Shown here: in pieces, positions 8,059-16,729 of the stretch | Position numbering within the stretch: position 1 is the stretch's first letter | Layout of the letters: each line of letters begins with the position of its first letter | Source: an uncultured Burkholderiales bacterium | GTDB taxonomy: Bacteria; Pseudomonadota; Gammaproteobacteria; Burkholderiales; Burkholderiaceae_C | NCBI GenBank assembly: GCA_903870145.1 | Contig: CAIQBO010000020.1 | Coordinates: 1 to 64,000, forward strand | Direction of reading: 5' to 3' | DNA length: 64,000 bases | Translations under genes and position numbers: made by a program | The notes under the pieces: model-generated | The model's input: the letters and a program-made list of their open reading frames with translations, nothing else | The model's database searches: none | What the model was told of the DNA's origin: nothing

Positions 8059-8511
8059 TCAGTACGGGCTGGGCCAGCCCAACCCCCGCAAAATTTCTGT
8101 TTCACGTGCTTCCATGGCCACTGCATCTCGGGCACTGGTTTCATGGTCCCAGCCTTGTGCGTGCAGGGCGCCGTGCACCAACAAATGCGCGTAATGTGCT
8201 TGCAGTGTTTTGCCTAATTCGCGCGCCTCTTGCGCCACCACGGGCGCGCACAAAACCAAATCGGCCATCACGTGCGGGGCATGTTCGTAGTCAAAGGTCA
8301 AAACATTGGTGGCGTAATCTTTTTTTCGAAAATCGCGATTGAGCGTGCGGCCTTCTTCGGCGTTCACAATGCGCACCGTGATGTGTGCATCACAGCTCAA
8401 ACTGTGGCGAATCCACCGGGCTACTTTGTGCCGTGGCAGTGCGGCGCGGTGGCGTGCAGGCGCAGCAATGTCCGCAAATTGCAAAGACAGCTCAAGTGCG
8501 GGCATGGCCAT
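8059..8511 (-). CDS. ybeY: Endoribonuclease YbeY (rRNA maturation factor)
   Basis: Zinc-dependent single-strand RNase involved in 16S rRNA 3'-end maturation and 70S quality control. The signature histidine triad is visible as [12 protein letters not shown] (H-xxx-H-xxxxx-H) near residues 113-124. Its 150 residues are family length. It lies 26 bases downstream of phoH on the same strand, the usual phoH-ybeY pair, and is convergent with dbpA across a 45-bp gap. Confidence 0.96.
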   Translation of the reverse strand: MAMPALELSLQFADIAAPARHRAALPRHKVARWIRHSLSCDAHITVRIVNAEEGRTLNRDFRKKDYATNVLTFDYEHAPHVMADLVLCAPVVAQEARELGKTLQAHYAHLLVHGALHAQGWDHETSARDAVAMEARETEILRGLGWPSPY

Positions 8512-8537
8512 GGTGTGATTGCTGTGAAGCTTAAGAC

Positions 8538-9494
8538 TTAAGCGTCAATTGAGCGACTGCGCACGGTGGTGCGCTGCGCGTCGTAGGCGTCGACAATGCG
8601 CGCGACCAATGGGTGGCGCACCACGTCGGCGCTGGTGAAGTGGGTCATGGCAATGCCTTTGACGCGCCGCAGTACCCGCTCTGCATCGATCAAGCCGCTG
8701 AGCTGGCCTTTGGGTAAATCGATTTGACTGACATCACCGGTGATCACGGCTTTGGCACCAAAGCCAATGCGGGTCAAAAACATTTTCATTTGCTCGGGCG
8801 TGGTGTTTTGCGCTTCGTCCAAAATGACAAAAGCATTGTTCAAAGTGCGCCCGCGCATGAAGGCCAGTGGAGCGATTTCAATGGCATTGCGCTCGAAAGC
8901 TTTTTGCACTTTGTCGTAGCCCATCAAGTCGTACAAGGCGTCGTACAAGGGGCGCAAATACGGGTCGACCTTTTGTGACAAATCACCGGGCAAAAAGCCC
9001 AAGCGCTCGCCGGCTTCAACGGCTGGGCGGGTCAGCACAATGCGCTGCACGCTGGCGCGTTCTAAGGCGTCAACAGCGCAGGCCACGGCCAAATAAGTTT
9101 TGCCCGTGCCCGCAGGGCCAATGCCAAAGGTGATGTCGTTTTGCGCCATGTTGTCCAAGTACATGGCTTGCACGGGGCTGCGGGCTTTGAGGTCAGTGCG
9201 TCTGGTTTGCAGGGCGGGCTGATCCGGGCTGCCGGCCATTTTGGCGTCGCCCGCCATCATGAGCTGAATGGTTTCCTCCTGCAGGGGCCGCTCGGCCATT
9301 TCGTACAAGGCTTGCAGCAATTCCATGGCCTGCGTGGCCCTGGCCTTAGGGCCGTCAACTTTGAACTGCTCATGCCGGTGCGCTACTTTGACTTGAAGCC
9401 CGACTTCAATGCTGCGCAAATGGGCGTCCATGGGGCCGCACAGGTGGCCCAAGCGGGTGTTGTTGTGCGGGCTAAAGGTGTGTCTGACAATCAA
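8538..9494 (-). CDS. phoH: PhoH-like ATPase (YbeZ)
   Basis: P-loop ATPase of the PhoH family, a predicted RNA helicase-like partner of YbeY. Walker A is GPAGTGKTY and Walker B is FVILDEAQN. The ORF track begins at 9623 by reading through non-conserved sequence. Homology to relatives, which start near [12 protein letters not shown], favours the TTG codon at 9494-9492 (MIVRHTF), giving 318 residues; an ATG further in would cut the conserved N-terminus. The Shine-Dalgarno sequence is weak, so the start is moderately sure. It leads the phoH-ybeY operon and is divergent from ruvA. Confidence 0.9.
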   Translation of the reverse strand: MIVRHTFSPHNNTRLGHLCGPMDAHLRSIEVGLQVKVAHRHEQFKVDGPKARATQAMELLQALYEMAERPLQEETIQLMMAGDAKMAGSPDQPALQTRRTDLKARSPVQAMYLDNMAQNDITFGIGPAGTGKTYLAVACAVDALERASVQRIVLTRPAVEAGERLGFLPGDLSQKVDPYLRPLYDALYDLMGYDKVQKAFERNAIEIAPLAFMRGRTLNNAFVILDEAQNTTPEQMKMFLTRIGFGAKAVITGDVSQIDLPKGQLSGLIDAERVLRRVKGIAMTHFTSADVVRHPLVARIVDAYDAQRTTVRSRSIDA

Positions 9495-9580
9495 GCTGAT
9501 AATCCCATGAAGTGAAGGCCCAGTCCAACGGGAAGGGGCCGCGCCAAACGCAATGATAGGCATTTGATGAACGGGTTTCC

Positions 9581-10153
9581 ATGATTGGCAAATTAACAGG
9601 CATTTTGATGGACAAAAACCCACCCGAAGTGGTGGTCGATTGCCATGGGGTGGGTTATGAGGTCAGTGTGCCCATGAGCAGTTTTTACAACCTGCCCGCG
9701 GTGGGTGAGAAGCTCAGTTTGCTGACCCACTTTGTGGTGCGCGAAGATGCGCAGTTGCTGTACGGCTTTTGCACGGCGCCTGAACGCGAGGCCTTCAGAC
9801 TGCTGATCAAAATATCGGGCGTGGGCCCGCGCACCGCACTGAGCGTGCTCTCGGGCATGAGTGTGGCCGATTTGGCGCAAGCCATTTCACAACAAGAAGC
9901 AGGCCGTTTGGTCAAGGTGCCAGGCATTGGGAAAAAAACTGCCGAGCGTTTGCTGCTGGAATTAAAGGGCAAGTTTGGCGCCGATTTAGGGCAAGTTCCT
10001 TCTGTGCAAAATGGGCAGCAAAACGATATTTTGCAAGCATTGGTGGCCTTGGGCTACAGTGACAAAGATGCAGCTTTGGCCTTGAAAGCCTTGCCGGTGG
10101 ATGTGCAGGTCAGCGAAGGCATCAAAATGGCGCTGAAGGCTTTGGCCAAATAA
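9581..10153 (+). CDS. ruvA: Holliday junction DNA helicase subunit RuvA
   Basis: Tetrameric junction-binding protein that loads RuvB for branch migration in recombination repair. The N-terminal OB domain (MIGKLTGIL), the tandem helix-hairpin-helix motifs ([18 protein letters not shown] and [15 protein letters not shown]) and the C-terminal RuvB-binding domain ([12 protein letters not shown]) are all present. The 190-residue length is normal. It is followed 17 bases later by ruvB; no ruvC is nearby. Confidence 0.97.
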   Translation: MIGKLTGILMDKNPPEVVVDCHGVGYEVSVPMSSFYNLPAVGEKLSLLTHFVVREDAQLLYGFCTAPEREAFRLLIKISGVGPRTALSVLSGMSVADLAQAISQQEAGRLVKVPGIGKKTAERLLLELKGKFGADLGQVPSVQNGQQNDILQALVALGYSDKDAALALKALPVDVQVSEGIKMALKALAK

Positions 10154-10170
10154 AATTTCAATCACCACAC

Positions 10171-11229
10171 ATGAGCATTCAAACCGACGACTTTGGCATG
10201 GCCCCTCCCGCAGCGCGGGTGGTCACAGCTGCCCCCGAAACACCGCAGGAAGAAGCCATCGAGCGCGCCTTGCGCCCCAAGTTGTTGGACGACTATGTGG
10301 GCCAAGTCAAAGTGCGTGAGCAGTTGGAGATTTTCATTGGCGCGGCCAAGATGCGCGGCGAACCGCTGGACCACGTACTCTTGTTTGGGCCACCCGGTTT
10401 GGGCAAGACCACGCTGAGCCACATCATTGCCGCTGAGCTGGGTGTGAACTTGCGCCAGACCAGTGGCCCCGTGCTGGAAAAACCCAAAGACTTGGCCGCA
10501 TTGCTCACCAACTTGGAGAAAAACGATGTCTTGTTCATTGACGAGATACACCGTTTGTCACCCGTGGTGGAAGAGATTTTGTACCCCGCTTTAGAGGACT
10601 ACCAAATCGACATCATGATTGGTGAGGGGCCGGCTGCGCGCAGCATCAAATTGGATTTGCAGCCCTTTACTTTGGTGGGGGCAACCACTCGCGCTGGCAT
10701 GCTGACCAACCCATTGCGGGACCGCTTTGGCATTGTCTCGCGGCTGGAGTTTTACACCGCGCAAGAGTTGGGGCGCATCGTCAAGCGCAGCGCCAGTTTG
10801 CTCAAGGTGCCCATGGACGAGGCCGCCGGTGCAGAGATTGCCCGCCGCTCGCGCGGCACGCCGCGCATTGCCAACCGTTTGCTGCGCCGTGTGCGCGACT
10901 ACGCCGATGTCAAAGGCCGCGGCCACATCAGCCAAGACATTGCGCAAAAAGCTTTGACCATGTTGGATGTCGACCCCGAGGGGTTTGACCTGATGGACCG
11001 CAAATTGCTCGAGGCAGTGATCCACCGCTTTGATGGCGGGCCGGTGGGCTTGGACAACATTGCGGCAAGCATTGGCGAGGAGCGCGAGACCATTGAAGAT
11101 GTGATCGAGCCGTATTTGATTCAACAAGGCTTTTTGCAGCGCACTCCGCGCGGGCGCACGGCCACCTTGGCCGCTTACCGCCACTTGGGCGTGACGCCGC
11201 CCAAGAGTTTTGACAACAGCGGAATTTAA
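10171..11229 (+). CDS. ruvB: Holliday junction DNA helicase RuvB
   Basis: AAA+ motor that drives branch migration with RuvA. Walker A (GPPGLGKTT), Walker B (LFIDEIHRL), sensor 1 (GATTRAG) and the C-terminal winged helix (RTPRGRTAT) are visible, and the 352 residues match the family. It is in an operon with ruvA. Its TAA stop shares the bases TTAA with the stop of the convergent phosphatase gene. Confidence 0.98.
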   Translation: MSIQTDDFGMAPPAARVVTAAPETPQEEAIERALRPKLLDDYVGQVKVREQLEIFIGAAKMRGEPLDHVLLFGPPGLGKTTLSHIIAAELGVNLRQTSGPVLEKPKDLAALLTNLEKNDVLFIDEIHRLSPVVEEILYPALEDYQIDIMIGEGPAARSIKLDLQPFTLVGATTRAGMLTNPLRDRFGIVSRLEFYTAQELGRIVKRSASLLKVPMDEAAGAEIARRSRGTPRIANRLLRRVRDYADVKGRGHISQDIAQKALTMLDVDPEGFDLMDRKLLEAVIHRFDGGPVGLDNIAASIGEERETIEDVIEPYLIQQGFLQRTPRGRTATLAAYRHLGVTPPKSFDNSGI

Positions 11230-11873
11230 AACTCCTTGGATGCGTCAGCGCCCACTTCTTCCAAGTGCGAGGTGTCGGCCCAGCCGACCAAAGAAACGCT
11301 TTGAGGGGTCCAAAGCAAGCGGTTGACGGCGGTGTTGGTCAATTGCCAAGTGCGCGGGGCTTGAAGGCCTTGGCCTGTGGCCATGCGGTAGAGCATGTCC
11401 ATGACGCCGCCATGTGCAAACAGCGCAATATGTTGCCCTGGGTGTTGCGCGGCCAATTCGTTCAAGGTTGCGCGCACCCGCTCTTGCATGCTGAGCAAAG
11501 ATTCACCGCCACCTGGGGGTGCCCAGTCTGGATCGCGTTTGCGCCAACGCAGGGCCTCTTGGGGCAAATCTCTTTCAATTTCAGAAAATGTTTTGCCTTG
11601 AAAATCACCAAAGCCACGCTCACGCAAACCCCAATGCGGCACCGCCTCTAAGCCCATGCGCTGGGCCACGGTGGACGCGGTTTGATGCGCTCGCTTGAGG
11701 TCACTGGTGTAGACCGCGTGCAGGGGTTCCTGCAAGGCCAATGCGTCGGCCAAGCGCTGCGCTTGCCACTGGCCATGTGCATTCAAGGGAATATCTAACT
11801 GGCCTTGAATGCGGGTGTCCACATTCCAAGCGGTCTCGCCATGTCGGATGGCGATGATTCGGGTGGCGATCAT
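11226..11873 (-). CDS. Histidine phosphatase family protein (phosphoglycerate mutase-like)
   Basis: Member of the histidine phosphatase superfamily. The catalytic RHGE (RHGETAWN, residues 10-17) and the second conserved histidine ([10 protein letters not shown]) are present. This subgroup includes cofactor-dependent phosphoglycerate mutase-like enzymes, sugar phosphatases and CobC-type phosphatases; the substrate is not clear from sequence. It starts three bases after the stop of the DUF4136 lipoprotein gene, so the two are probably co-transcribed. It is convergent with ruvB. Confidence 0.9.
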   Translation of the reverse strand: MIATRIIAIRHGETAWNVDTRIQGQLDIPLNAHGQWQAQRLADALALQEPLHAVYTSDLKRAHQTASTVAQRMGLEAVPHWGLRERGFGDFQGKTFSEIERDLPQEALRWRKRDPDWAPPGGGESLLSMQERVRATLNELAAQHPGQHIALFAHGGVMDMLYRMATGQGLQAPRTWQLTNTAVNRLLWTPQSVSLVGWADTSHLEEVGADASKEF

Positions 11874-11876
11874 GTC

Positions 11877-12533
11877 TTATCTGGGGATGGAAATATCAAC
11901 GCGCCTTTGTGCAGGCGAAGGGTTGGGAAAGCCTTGCAGCGCCGCTGCAATCACGGCGCTTAGGATATGCGGTGCGTCTGTCCACGGCCCTTCATGGCTG
12001 GCGCGGGTTTGGTAGACCACGCGGCTGCTTTGAAGTTCACGAATAACCAAACTGACTTCATGCATGTAACCGACTGGCGGCATGAAGCCCAAGCCGGCCC
12101 CCAACCCAAAGCCAGGGGCTCTGTGACTCCAAAGCAAGTTGGCACGCGCACCGCTTAGCCAAGGCCCACGAACAGGTCGGCCCCAAGGGTCGGCGATGTA
12201 TTCTGCGCTGCGCACCCCGATCCAAACGCTGTACTGCGCGGCTGCATCGTCACGCGCCCAGCCCAGGGGGGTCAGCGCTGCTTGGACTTGCAGTTCTGCC
12301 CAGCCGGCTTGAATGCTGTTGACGTCAGAGGGCAGGCGCTCAAAGCGGTACAACACATTTGTGGTTGGCATGGCTTGGCCTGGCCACTGCACGCGGGTGT
12401 CAACTTGGCTGTCGACAATGCGCATGCCAGTGCATGCCGTCAAGGCCAAGGCCAGCAGGAGGTAGACGGCTGCCATGCAAGAAGCGCCCAAAGCGCTTCG
12501 CCTTGGGGCTAAAAGGGAGAATTGATTGGACAT
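11877..12533 (-). CDS. DUF4136 domain lipoprotein
   Basis: Predicted lipoprotein of unknown function. A signal segment (about residues 10-34) ends in a lipobox LTAC, so the mature protein would start at Cys and be lipid-anchored. The remainder matches the DUF4136 pattern: a beta-rich domain with an early DTRVQWPG-like segment and a C-terminal block around the HEVSLVIRELQSS strand. The start at 12533 is chosen because AAGGAG lies seven bases upstream; the ORF track start is 43 codons earlier and lacks such support. It is followed directly by the phosphatase gene. Confidence 0.85.
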   Translation of the reverse strand: MSNQFSLLAPRRSALGASCMAAVYLLLALALTACTGMRIVDSQVDTRVQWPGQAMPTTNVLYRFERLPSDVNSIQAGWAELQVQAALTPLGWARDDAAAQYSVWIGVRSAEYIADPWGRPVRGPWLSGARANLLWSHRAPGFGLGAGLGFMPPVGYMHEVSLVIRELQSSRVVYQTRASHEGPWTDAPHILSAVIAAALQGFPNPSPAQRRVDISIPR

Positions 12534-12576
12534 CCTTGCTCCTTGAGTTGAGTGATAGTCTTTGGGCGGCGGCAAC

Positions 12577-13458
12577 TTAGAGTTGCACCACTTGCACGCC
12601 TTGGAGTGCGCTGAATGGACTGGCAACTTCAAATGTTTCGTCGTCAAAGGCGGTGTCGCCATCTGGGCTGGGCTGGCCGGTGATGGTCAGGTTTTTAAAG
12701 TCATGCAGTTGTGTGTCCATCAAGTGCGATGGCACCACATTTTGCAAAGCAGCAAACATGTTTTCAATGCGGCCAGGGTAATTTTTTTGCCATTCACGCA
12801 GCATATTGCCAATGTGTTTGCGCTGCAGGTTTTCTTGGCTGCCGCACAAGGTGCAAGGAATAAGGGGAAACTGCCGATGCTCGGCCCAGCGCGTCAGATC
12901 TGTTTCTGCCACATGGGCCAAGGGCCTGATGACCATGAATTCGCCATTGTCGCTCAAGAGTTTGGGTGGCATGCCTTTGAGTTTGCCGCCAAAAAACATG
13001 TTCAAAAAGAAAGTTTGCAGCATGTCGTCGCGGTGATGGCCCAAGGCCAGTTTGTTGCAGCGCAGTTGGCGTGCGACCTTGTACAAAATGCCGCGGCGCA
13101 AGCGACTGCACAAACTGCACATGGTCTTGCCTTCGGGAATCTTGTCTTTCACAATCGAGTAAGTGTCTTGGGTTTCGATGTGAAAAGGCAGGCCTAAATT
13201 TCTCAAATAATTGGGCAAAATTTCAGCTGGAAAACCCGGTTGTTTTTGGTCCAAATTAACGGCAATCAATTCAAAATCAACCGGTGCACGGGCTTTCATT
13301 TTGAGCAAAATGTCCAGCATGCCGTAGCTGTCTTTGCCGCCCGACATGCAGACCATGACGCGGTCGCCAGCTTGGATCATGTTGAACTCGGTGATGGCTT
13401 GGCCTACTTGGCGGCACAAACGCTTTTCAAGCTTATGGGTCTCGAGCTCGATTTTCAT
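12577..13458 (-). CDS. ttcA: tRNA 2-thiocytidine(32) synthetase TtcA
   Basis: Fe-S dependent thiolase that makes 2-thiocytidine at position 32 of some tRNAs. The PP-loop SGGKDS activates the base with ATP, and the cysteine pairs CSLC (near residue 112) and CTLC (near residue 200) are the known cluster/thiolation cysteines. The ATG at 13458 gives 293 residues and the usual [18 protein letters not shown] start. It begins four bases after the folB stop, so the two are translationally close. The ORF track start is inside folB. Confidence 0.96.
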   Translation of the reverse strand: MKIELETHKLEKRLCRQVGQAITEFNMIQAGDRVMVCMSGGKDSYGMLDILLKMKARAPVDFELIAVNLDQKQPGFPAEILPNYLRNLGLPFHIETQDTYSIVKDKIPEGKTMCSLCSRLRRGILYKVARQLRCNKLALGHHRDDMLQTFFLNMFFGGKLKGMPPKLLSDNGEFMVIRPLAHVAETDLTRWAEHRQFPLIPCTLCGSQENLQRKHIGNMLREWQKNYPGRIENMFAALQNVVPSHLMDTQLHDFKNLTITGQPSPDGDTAFDDETFEVASPFSALQGVQVVQL

Positions 13459-13462
13459 GGCT

Positions 13463-13834
13463 TTACCACTCTCCTGTTTCCATGCGAATGGCAACTTCGC
13501 AGTCTTCAAATATTTCTAACTTGGCGATCTTCACGCGAACCCCTTTAACACCGTGCAATTGCATCAAACGGCGGGCCAGTTTGCCGATCAAAGTCTCCAG
13601 CAAATTGACGTGCACTGAAGTGCATTCGTCGATGATGATTTTGCGCACTTTTCGGTAGTCCAGCACATTGGCAATGTCATCATCATGGGGCATCAAAGGT
13701 TGGGCGCCCAGGTTCAATTCAGCATCGACTTGAATCGGTTGTGGTGCTTTTCTTTCATGCTCCAAAATGCCCAAACTGGCGTCAAAGCGCAGGCCCCAGA
13801 GGGTCAGGGTTTGGTTGCCGTGGGTGTTGTGCAT
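13463..13834 (-). CDS. folB: Dihydroneopterin aldolase
   Basis: Cleaves 7,8-dihydroneopterin to 6-hydroxymethyl-dihydropterin in folate synthesis. The FolB pattern is clear: [20 protein letters not shown] near the start, a [11 protein letters not shown] segment, and [15 protein letters not shown] with the conserved glutamate. An ATG at 13834 gives 123 residues; the ORF track uses a TTG six codons earlier that overlaps the end of the SDR gene. Together with the SDR and ttcA it forms one minus-strand operon. Its pterin chemistry supports a pterin role for the SDR. Confidence 0.94.
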   Translation of the reverse strand: MHNTHGNQTLTLWGLRFDASLGILEHERKAPQPIQVDAELNLGAQPLMPHDDDIANVLDYRKVRKIIIDECTSVHVNLLETLIGKLARRLMQLHGVKGVRVKIAKLEIFEDCEVAIRMETGEW

Positions 13835-13842
13835 GAGGCTTG

Positions 13843-14676
13843 TTACATCCAAGAAAAATCACGATCAAACTTCATCAAGTGCTGGCCACCATCGACCAGC
13901 AAGGTGGTGCCTGTGATCGAATGGTTGTTCAAAGCAAAGAGCACGCTGCTGACAACATCTTGCACCGAAGAGGACCGGCCCAAAGGGCTTAAGGTGTGCA
14001 GCTGCTTGAATTTTTCAGGGCTCAGCAAATGACTGGTCAAAGTCAAGCCAGGGGCCACGCCGACCACGCGCAATTGCGGAGCCAAGGCTTGCGCCAGCAA
14101 GGTGGTGGCCGCCTCCAATGCGGCTTTGGACAAGGTGTAGCTTAAAAAATCAGGATTGGGGTTCCATAATTTTTGGTCCAATAAGTTGACCACCACGCCT
14201 TGCGCATCAGCCTGGCTGCGCTGTATCACATGTTGGTGCAAGGCTTGGGCCAAAACGATGGCCGCGCCTGTGTTGCTGGCCCAGTGGGCGGCCATGCTGG
14301 CGTAGCTGAAACTGCGCACATCGTCGTGCTCAAATAAAGCGGCATTGTTGATCACGGCGTCAACTTTTCCCAAGCGAGCGACCACCTTGGGCAATAGCGC
14401 TCGGGTGGCCGATTCATCGGCCAAGTCGGCTTGAAAAATTAAATGTTCAGAGGCCAAGCTGCTCGACGATGAAGCCCGTAGAGCGGCGCATTCTTGAGCG
14501 GTGGCCAAGGCTTGCGCAGCCGAGTTGTTGTAATGCACTGCGACTTGCCAGCCCGCATGGGCCAAGCCCAATGCAATTTCCCGGCCCAAGCGCACAGCTG
14601 CGCCGGTGACCAGCGCCGTGCGTTGAGTCACGGGGGGGGCTGTAGCAGCAGTGGAGGCAGAAAGAGCGGCCGACAT
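13843..14676 (-). CDS. SDR oxidoreductase, pteridine reductase-like (FolM type)
   Basis: Short-chain dehydrogenase with an NADPH-binding GAAVRLG motif and catalytic YTLSK. The NLLDQKLWNPNPDF stretch before the tyrosine is typical of pteridine reductases and FolM-type dihydromonapterin reductases, and the next gene is folB, so reduction of a pterin is the best guess. The first ATG of the trimmed frame is at 14676 (277 residues). The poly-G run at 14632-14639 lies between this start and the Rossmann motif; a GTG at 14631 would be an alternative start beyond that run. No Shine-Dalgarno sequence is seen at either. Confidence 0.85.
   Translation of the reverse strand: MSAALSASTAATAPPVTQRTALVTGAAVRLGREIALGLAHAGWQVAVHYNNSAAQALATAQECAALRASSSSSLASEHLIFQADLADESATRALLPKVVARLGKVDAVINNAALFEHDDVRSFSYASMAAHWASNTGAAIVLAQALHQHVIQRSQADAQGVVVNLLDQKLWNPNPDFLSYTLSKAALEAATTLLAQALAPQLRVVGVAPGLTLTSHLLSPEKFKQLHTLSPLGRSSSVQDVVSSVLFALNNHSITGTTLLVDGGQHLMKFDRDFSWM
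14632..14639. repeat. Eight-base G run in the N-terminal codons of the SDR
   Basis: Eight consecutive G on the plus strand (eight C in the SDR message) encode part of an APPV segment before the catalytic domain. Slippage here would only matter if translation starts at the upstream ATG, because the GTG at 14631 lies on the far side of the run. Confidence 0.9.
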
Positions 14677-14681
14677 TCGAG

Positions 14682-14687
14682 GACAAT
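14682..14687 (+). promoter_or_regulatory. -10-like GACAAT of the MidA-type gene
   Basis: GACAAT ends eight bases before the ATG at 14696, inside the 19-bp gap between two divergent start codons. The message would have almost no leader. No convincing -35 is seen. Confidence 0.4.
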
Positions 14688-14695
14688 CAGGGGTG

Positions 14696-15808
14696 ATGAG
14701 ACAAGCTGATAGTTTAACGACCCCCCTGCTCGAGCGGGTGCACAAGGCCATTACCAACGCAGGCGGGTGGTTGGGCTTTGACCTCTTTATGGCCATGGCC
14801 CTGTACGAACCAAGCTTGGGTTATTACGCCAACACCAGCCCCAAATTTGGTCAGATGCCACAGGCTGGCAGTGATTTTGTCACCGCACCCGAAATGTCGC
14901 CTCTGTTTGGCGAAACCTTGGCCCAGCAAGTGGCCCAGTCCTTAGCGGACAGCGGCACCGACGAAATTTGGGAGTTTGGCGCGGGCAGTGGCGCTTTGGC
15001 CGAACAATTGATGACCCATTTGAAGCGGCAAGGTTGCAGCCTGAGGCACTACCACATCATGGATTTGTCGGGCACTTTGCGAAAGCGTCAGCAAACCCGC
15101 TTGGCCCCCTTTGGCGCGCAAGTGCGCTGGCTCCACCAGTGGCCGCAGGCCCTGCAAGGTGTGGTGGTGGGCAACGAGGTGCTTGACGCTATGCCGGTGC
15201 AACTGTTGCACCGAGTCGGCGGTGCGTGGCACGAGCGCGGCGTGGTCTCAGGGCCCCAAGGCTTGGCCTGGCAAGACCGCTTGACGGCGCTTCGCCCGCC
15301 GATGGAGGTGCCAGGCGAGCACGACTACCTGACTGAAATACAGCCCCAAGGCGAAGCCTTTGTGCGCAGTTTGGCCCAGCGTTTGCTGGCCAGTCAGCGC
15401 GGGGGGGCGGCTTTTTTCTTGGACTATGGGTTCCCTCAAAGCGAGTACTTTCACCCTGAGCGGCACATGGGCACGGTGATGTGCCACCAAGCGCACCGCG
15501 CAGACACCGACCCGCTGGTTTCGGTGGGCTTGAAGGACATCACTGCGCACGTAAACTTCACGGGCATGGCCTTGGCCGGACAAGATGCGGGTTTGAACGT
15601 GCTGGGCTACACCAGCCAAGCACGCTTTTTATTGAATTTGGGCTTGGCCCAGCGCATGGAACAGGCCACTTTGCCCGAGCGCACGCAGGCCCAGCGGCTG
15701 CTCAATGAACATGAAATGGGCGAGCTGTTCAAGGTGCTGGGGTTTGCCACCAACCCCCACTGGCAAGCCCAAGGTTTTGCGGACGGTGACCGCAGCCACC
15801 GTCTTTGA
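14696..15808 (+). CDS. Class I SAM-dependent methyltransferase, MidA/NDUFAF7 family
   Basis: Homologue of mitochondrial NDUFAF7/MidA, which methylates an arginine of a complex I subunit; the bacterial substrate is less certain. Visible family markers are the N-terminal FMAMALYEPSLGYY, the FVTAPEMSPLFGE motif, the SAM-binding EFGAGSGALAEQL and the VVGNEVLDAMPV motif. The length of 370 residues is normal. The ATG at 14696 is preferred over the ORF track start, which lies inside the divergent SDR. GGGG just upstream is a weak ribosome site. DUF2905 follows 18 bases later. Confidence 0.93.
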   Translation: MRQADSLTTPLLERVHKAITNAGGWLGFDLFMAMALYEPSLGYYANTSPKFGQMPQAGSDFVTAPEMSPLFGETLAQQVAQSLADSGTDEIWEFGAGSGALAEQLMTHLKRQGCSLRHYHIMDLSGTLRKRQQTRLAPFGAQVRWLHQWPQALQGVVVGNEVLDAMPVQLLHRVGGAWHERGVVSGPQGLAWQDRLTALRPPMEVPGEHDYLTEIQPQGEAFVRSLAQRLLASQRGGAAFFLDYGFPQSEYFHPERHMGTVMCHQAHRADTDPLVSVGLKDITAHVNFTGMALAGQDAGLNVLGYTSQARFLLNLGLAQRMEQATLPERTQAQRLLNEHEMGELFKVLGFATNPHWQAQGFADGDRSHRL

Positions 15809-15826
15809 ATTTTTGAAAGCAAGCAC

Positions 15827-16021
15827 ATGCTGCGCTGGGTGATAGTGACATTCTTGGCCCTGCTCTTGATCAGCTGGGCCCGCCCGTGGATGGAAAAAAT
15901 GGGTTTGGGCAAGCTGCCGGGCGACTTTCACTTCAAGCTTTTTGGCCGCGAGTGGTTCGTGCCCTTGACCAGCACTTTGCTCTTGAGTTTCCTTCTGAGC
16001 GTGATCGCCAAGTTGCTTTAA
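15827..16021 (+). CDS. DUF2905 family small membrane protein
   Basis: A 64-residue protein with two predicted membrane helices (about residues 3-17 and 45-62) joined by a loop with the family motif GLGKLPGDFHF. DUF2905 proteins are widespread in proteobacteria and have no assigned function. It is probably co-transcribed with the methyltransferase 18 bases upstream. Confidence 0.88.
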   Translation: MLRWVIVTFLALLLISWARPWMEKMGLGKLPGDFHFKLFGREWFVPLTSTLLLSFLLSVIAKLL

Positions 16022-16195
16022 TGAATTTGTGTTACATTAGCCTATCGCTCTGGACGCCAGAGTGTTAGCGCAGTCCTTGCAAAACCCAATTGCTTGTGAC
16101 ATTGCGCACCCCTGCACAGGGGCCCCCAATCTCTGTACACCCCCTTATGCGCGCCCAACGTGTTGTTATGCGCGCACTATATTTCTAGCTTCTTG
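16022..16195. other. Intergenic region upstream of small ORF and infA
   Basis: This 174-bp gap holds two hairpins, CTCTGG-ACG-CCAGAG (16048-16062) and CCCCTG-CA-CAGGGG (16109-16122), neither followed by T. It also holds a spaced direct repeat (separate entry) and a -10-like TATATT at 16178-16183, twelve bases before the ATG at 16196. A 15-codon ORF overlaps the DUF2905 stop (TAATG at 16019-16023) but has no support as a gene. Confidence 0.5.
16145..16175. repeat. Direct repeat TTATGCGCGC, 21 bp apart
   Basis: TTATGCGCGC occurs at 16145-16154 and 16166-16175. The centre-to-centre distance of 21 bp is two helical turns, and the second copy ends two bases before a -10-like TATATT. The layout suggests a dimeric regulator binding one face of the DNA. 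Confidence 0.5.
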
Positions 16196-16441
16196 ATGAT
16201 TCATACGATTACTTTTGAAAATACCCCCCTCACCGTGGGAAAATACCGCATCGCTGCTTGTCCGCGTGCCTTGCCTTGTGGCCGCTTTGCGGCCCAAGTT
16301 TCAGTGGCCAGTGGACGGGGCAGTGCCAGCACCGACCGCGTGATGTGCTTTACCAATGACTTTGCCACTCGCGATGCGGCGGCCAGCTTTGCGTTGGCAC
16401 AGGGTTTGGACTGGGTGCGCTCGACAACGCAGCCTCACTGA
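16196..16441 (+). CDS. Small conserved-looking protein upstream of infA, unknown
   Basis: An 81-residue protein without a signal sequence or membrane segment. It has a basic, cysteine-containing start (VGKYRIAACPRALPCGRF), a middle resembling beta strands (AAQVSVASGRGSASTDRVMCF) and a helix-like alanine-rich end. I recall similar short proteins in other Burkholderiales but know no function. The ATG at 16196 is preferred over the ORF track start 12 codons upstream. It ends 27 bases before infA, so the two may be co-transcribed, which would link it to translation or cold response. Confidence 0.65.
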   Translation: MIHTITFENTPLTVGKYRIAACPRALPCGRFAAQVSVASGRGSASTDRVMCFTNDFATRDAAASFALAQGLDWVRSTTQPH

Positions 16442-16468
16442 ACCAACGTTAAAACTTGAAAGGGAAAA

Positions 16469-16729
16469 ATGGCGAAAGAAGATCTGATCGAACAAATGGG
16501 CATCGTCAACGAAGTCTTGCCCGACACGCGTTTTCGCGTGACCTTGGACAACGGCCATCAGTTGATCGCTTATTCGGCCGGCAAAATGCGCAAGAACCAC
16601 ATTCGTATCTTGGCGGGTGACCGAGTGACGTTGGAACTCTCGCCCTATGATTTGACCAAAGGCCGGATCAGTTTCCGTCATTTGGCGGGCCGAGCGCCTG
16701 TCACGCCGCGTCGTCCTCCTGCCCGCTAA
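16469..16729 (+). CDS. infA: Translation initiation factor IF-1
   Basis: OB-fold factor that binds the ribosomal A site during initiation. The 86 residues start [24 protein letters not shown]-like and contain the IF-1 core ([25 protein letters not shown]). It is longer than the 72-residue form found in ribosomal protein operons because of a basic C-terminal tail (TPRRPPAR). Burkholderiales often carry two infA genes; this would be the extra-operon copy. Its stop overlaps the convergent cca stop. Confidence 0.95.
   Translation: MAKEDLIEQMGIVNEVLPDTRFRVTLDNGHQLIAYSAGKMRKNHIRILAGDRVTLELSPYDLTKGRISFRHLAGRAPVTPRRPPAR

Noticed and set aside
16021-16068. 15-codon ORF starting at TAATG overlapping the DUF2905 stop
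   Set aside because: It is very short, has no ribosome site of its own, and contains a hairpin; no evidence for translation.
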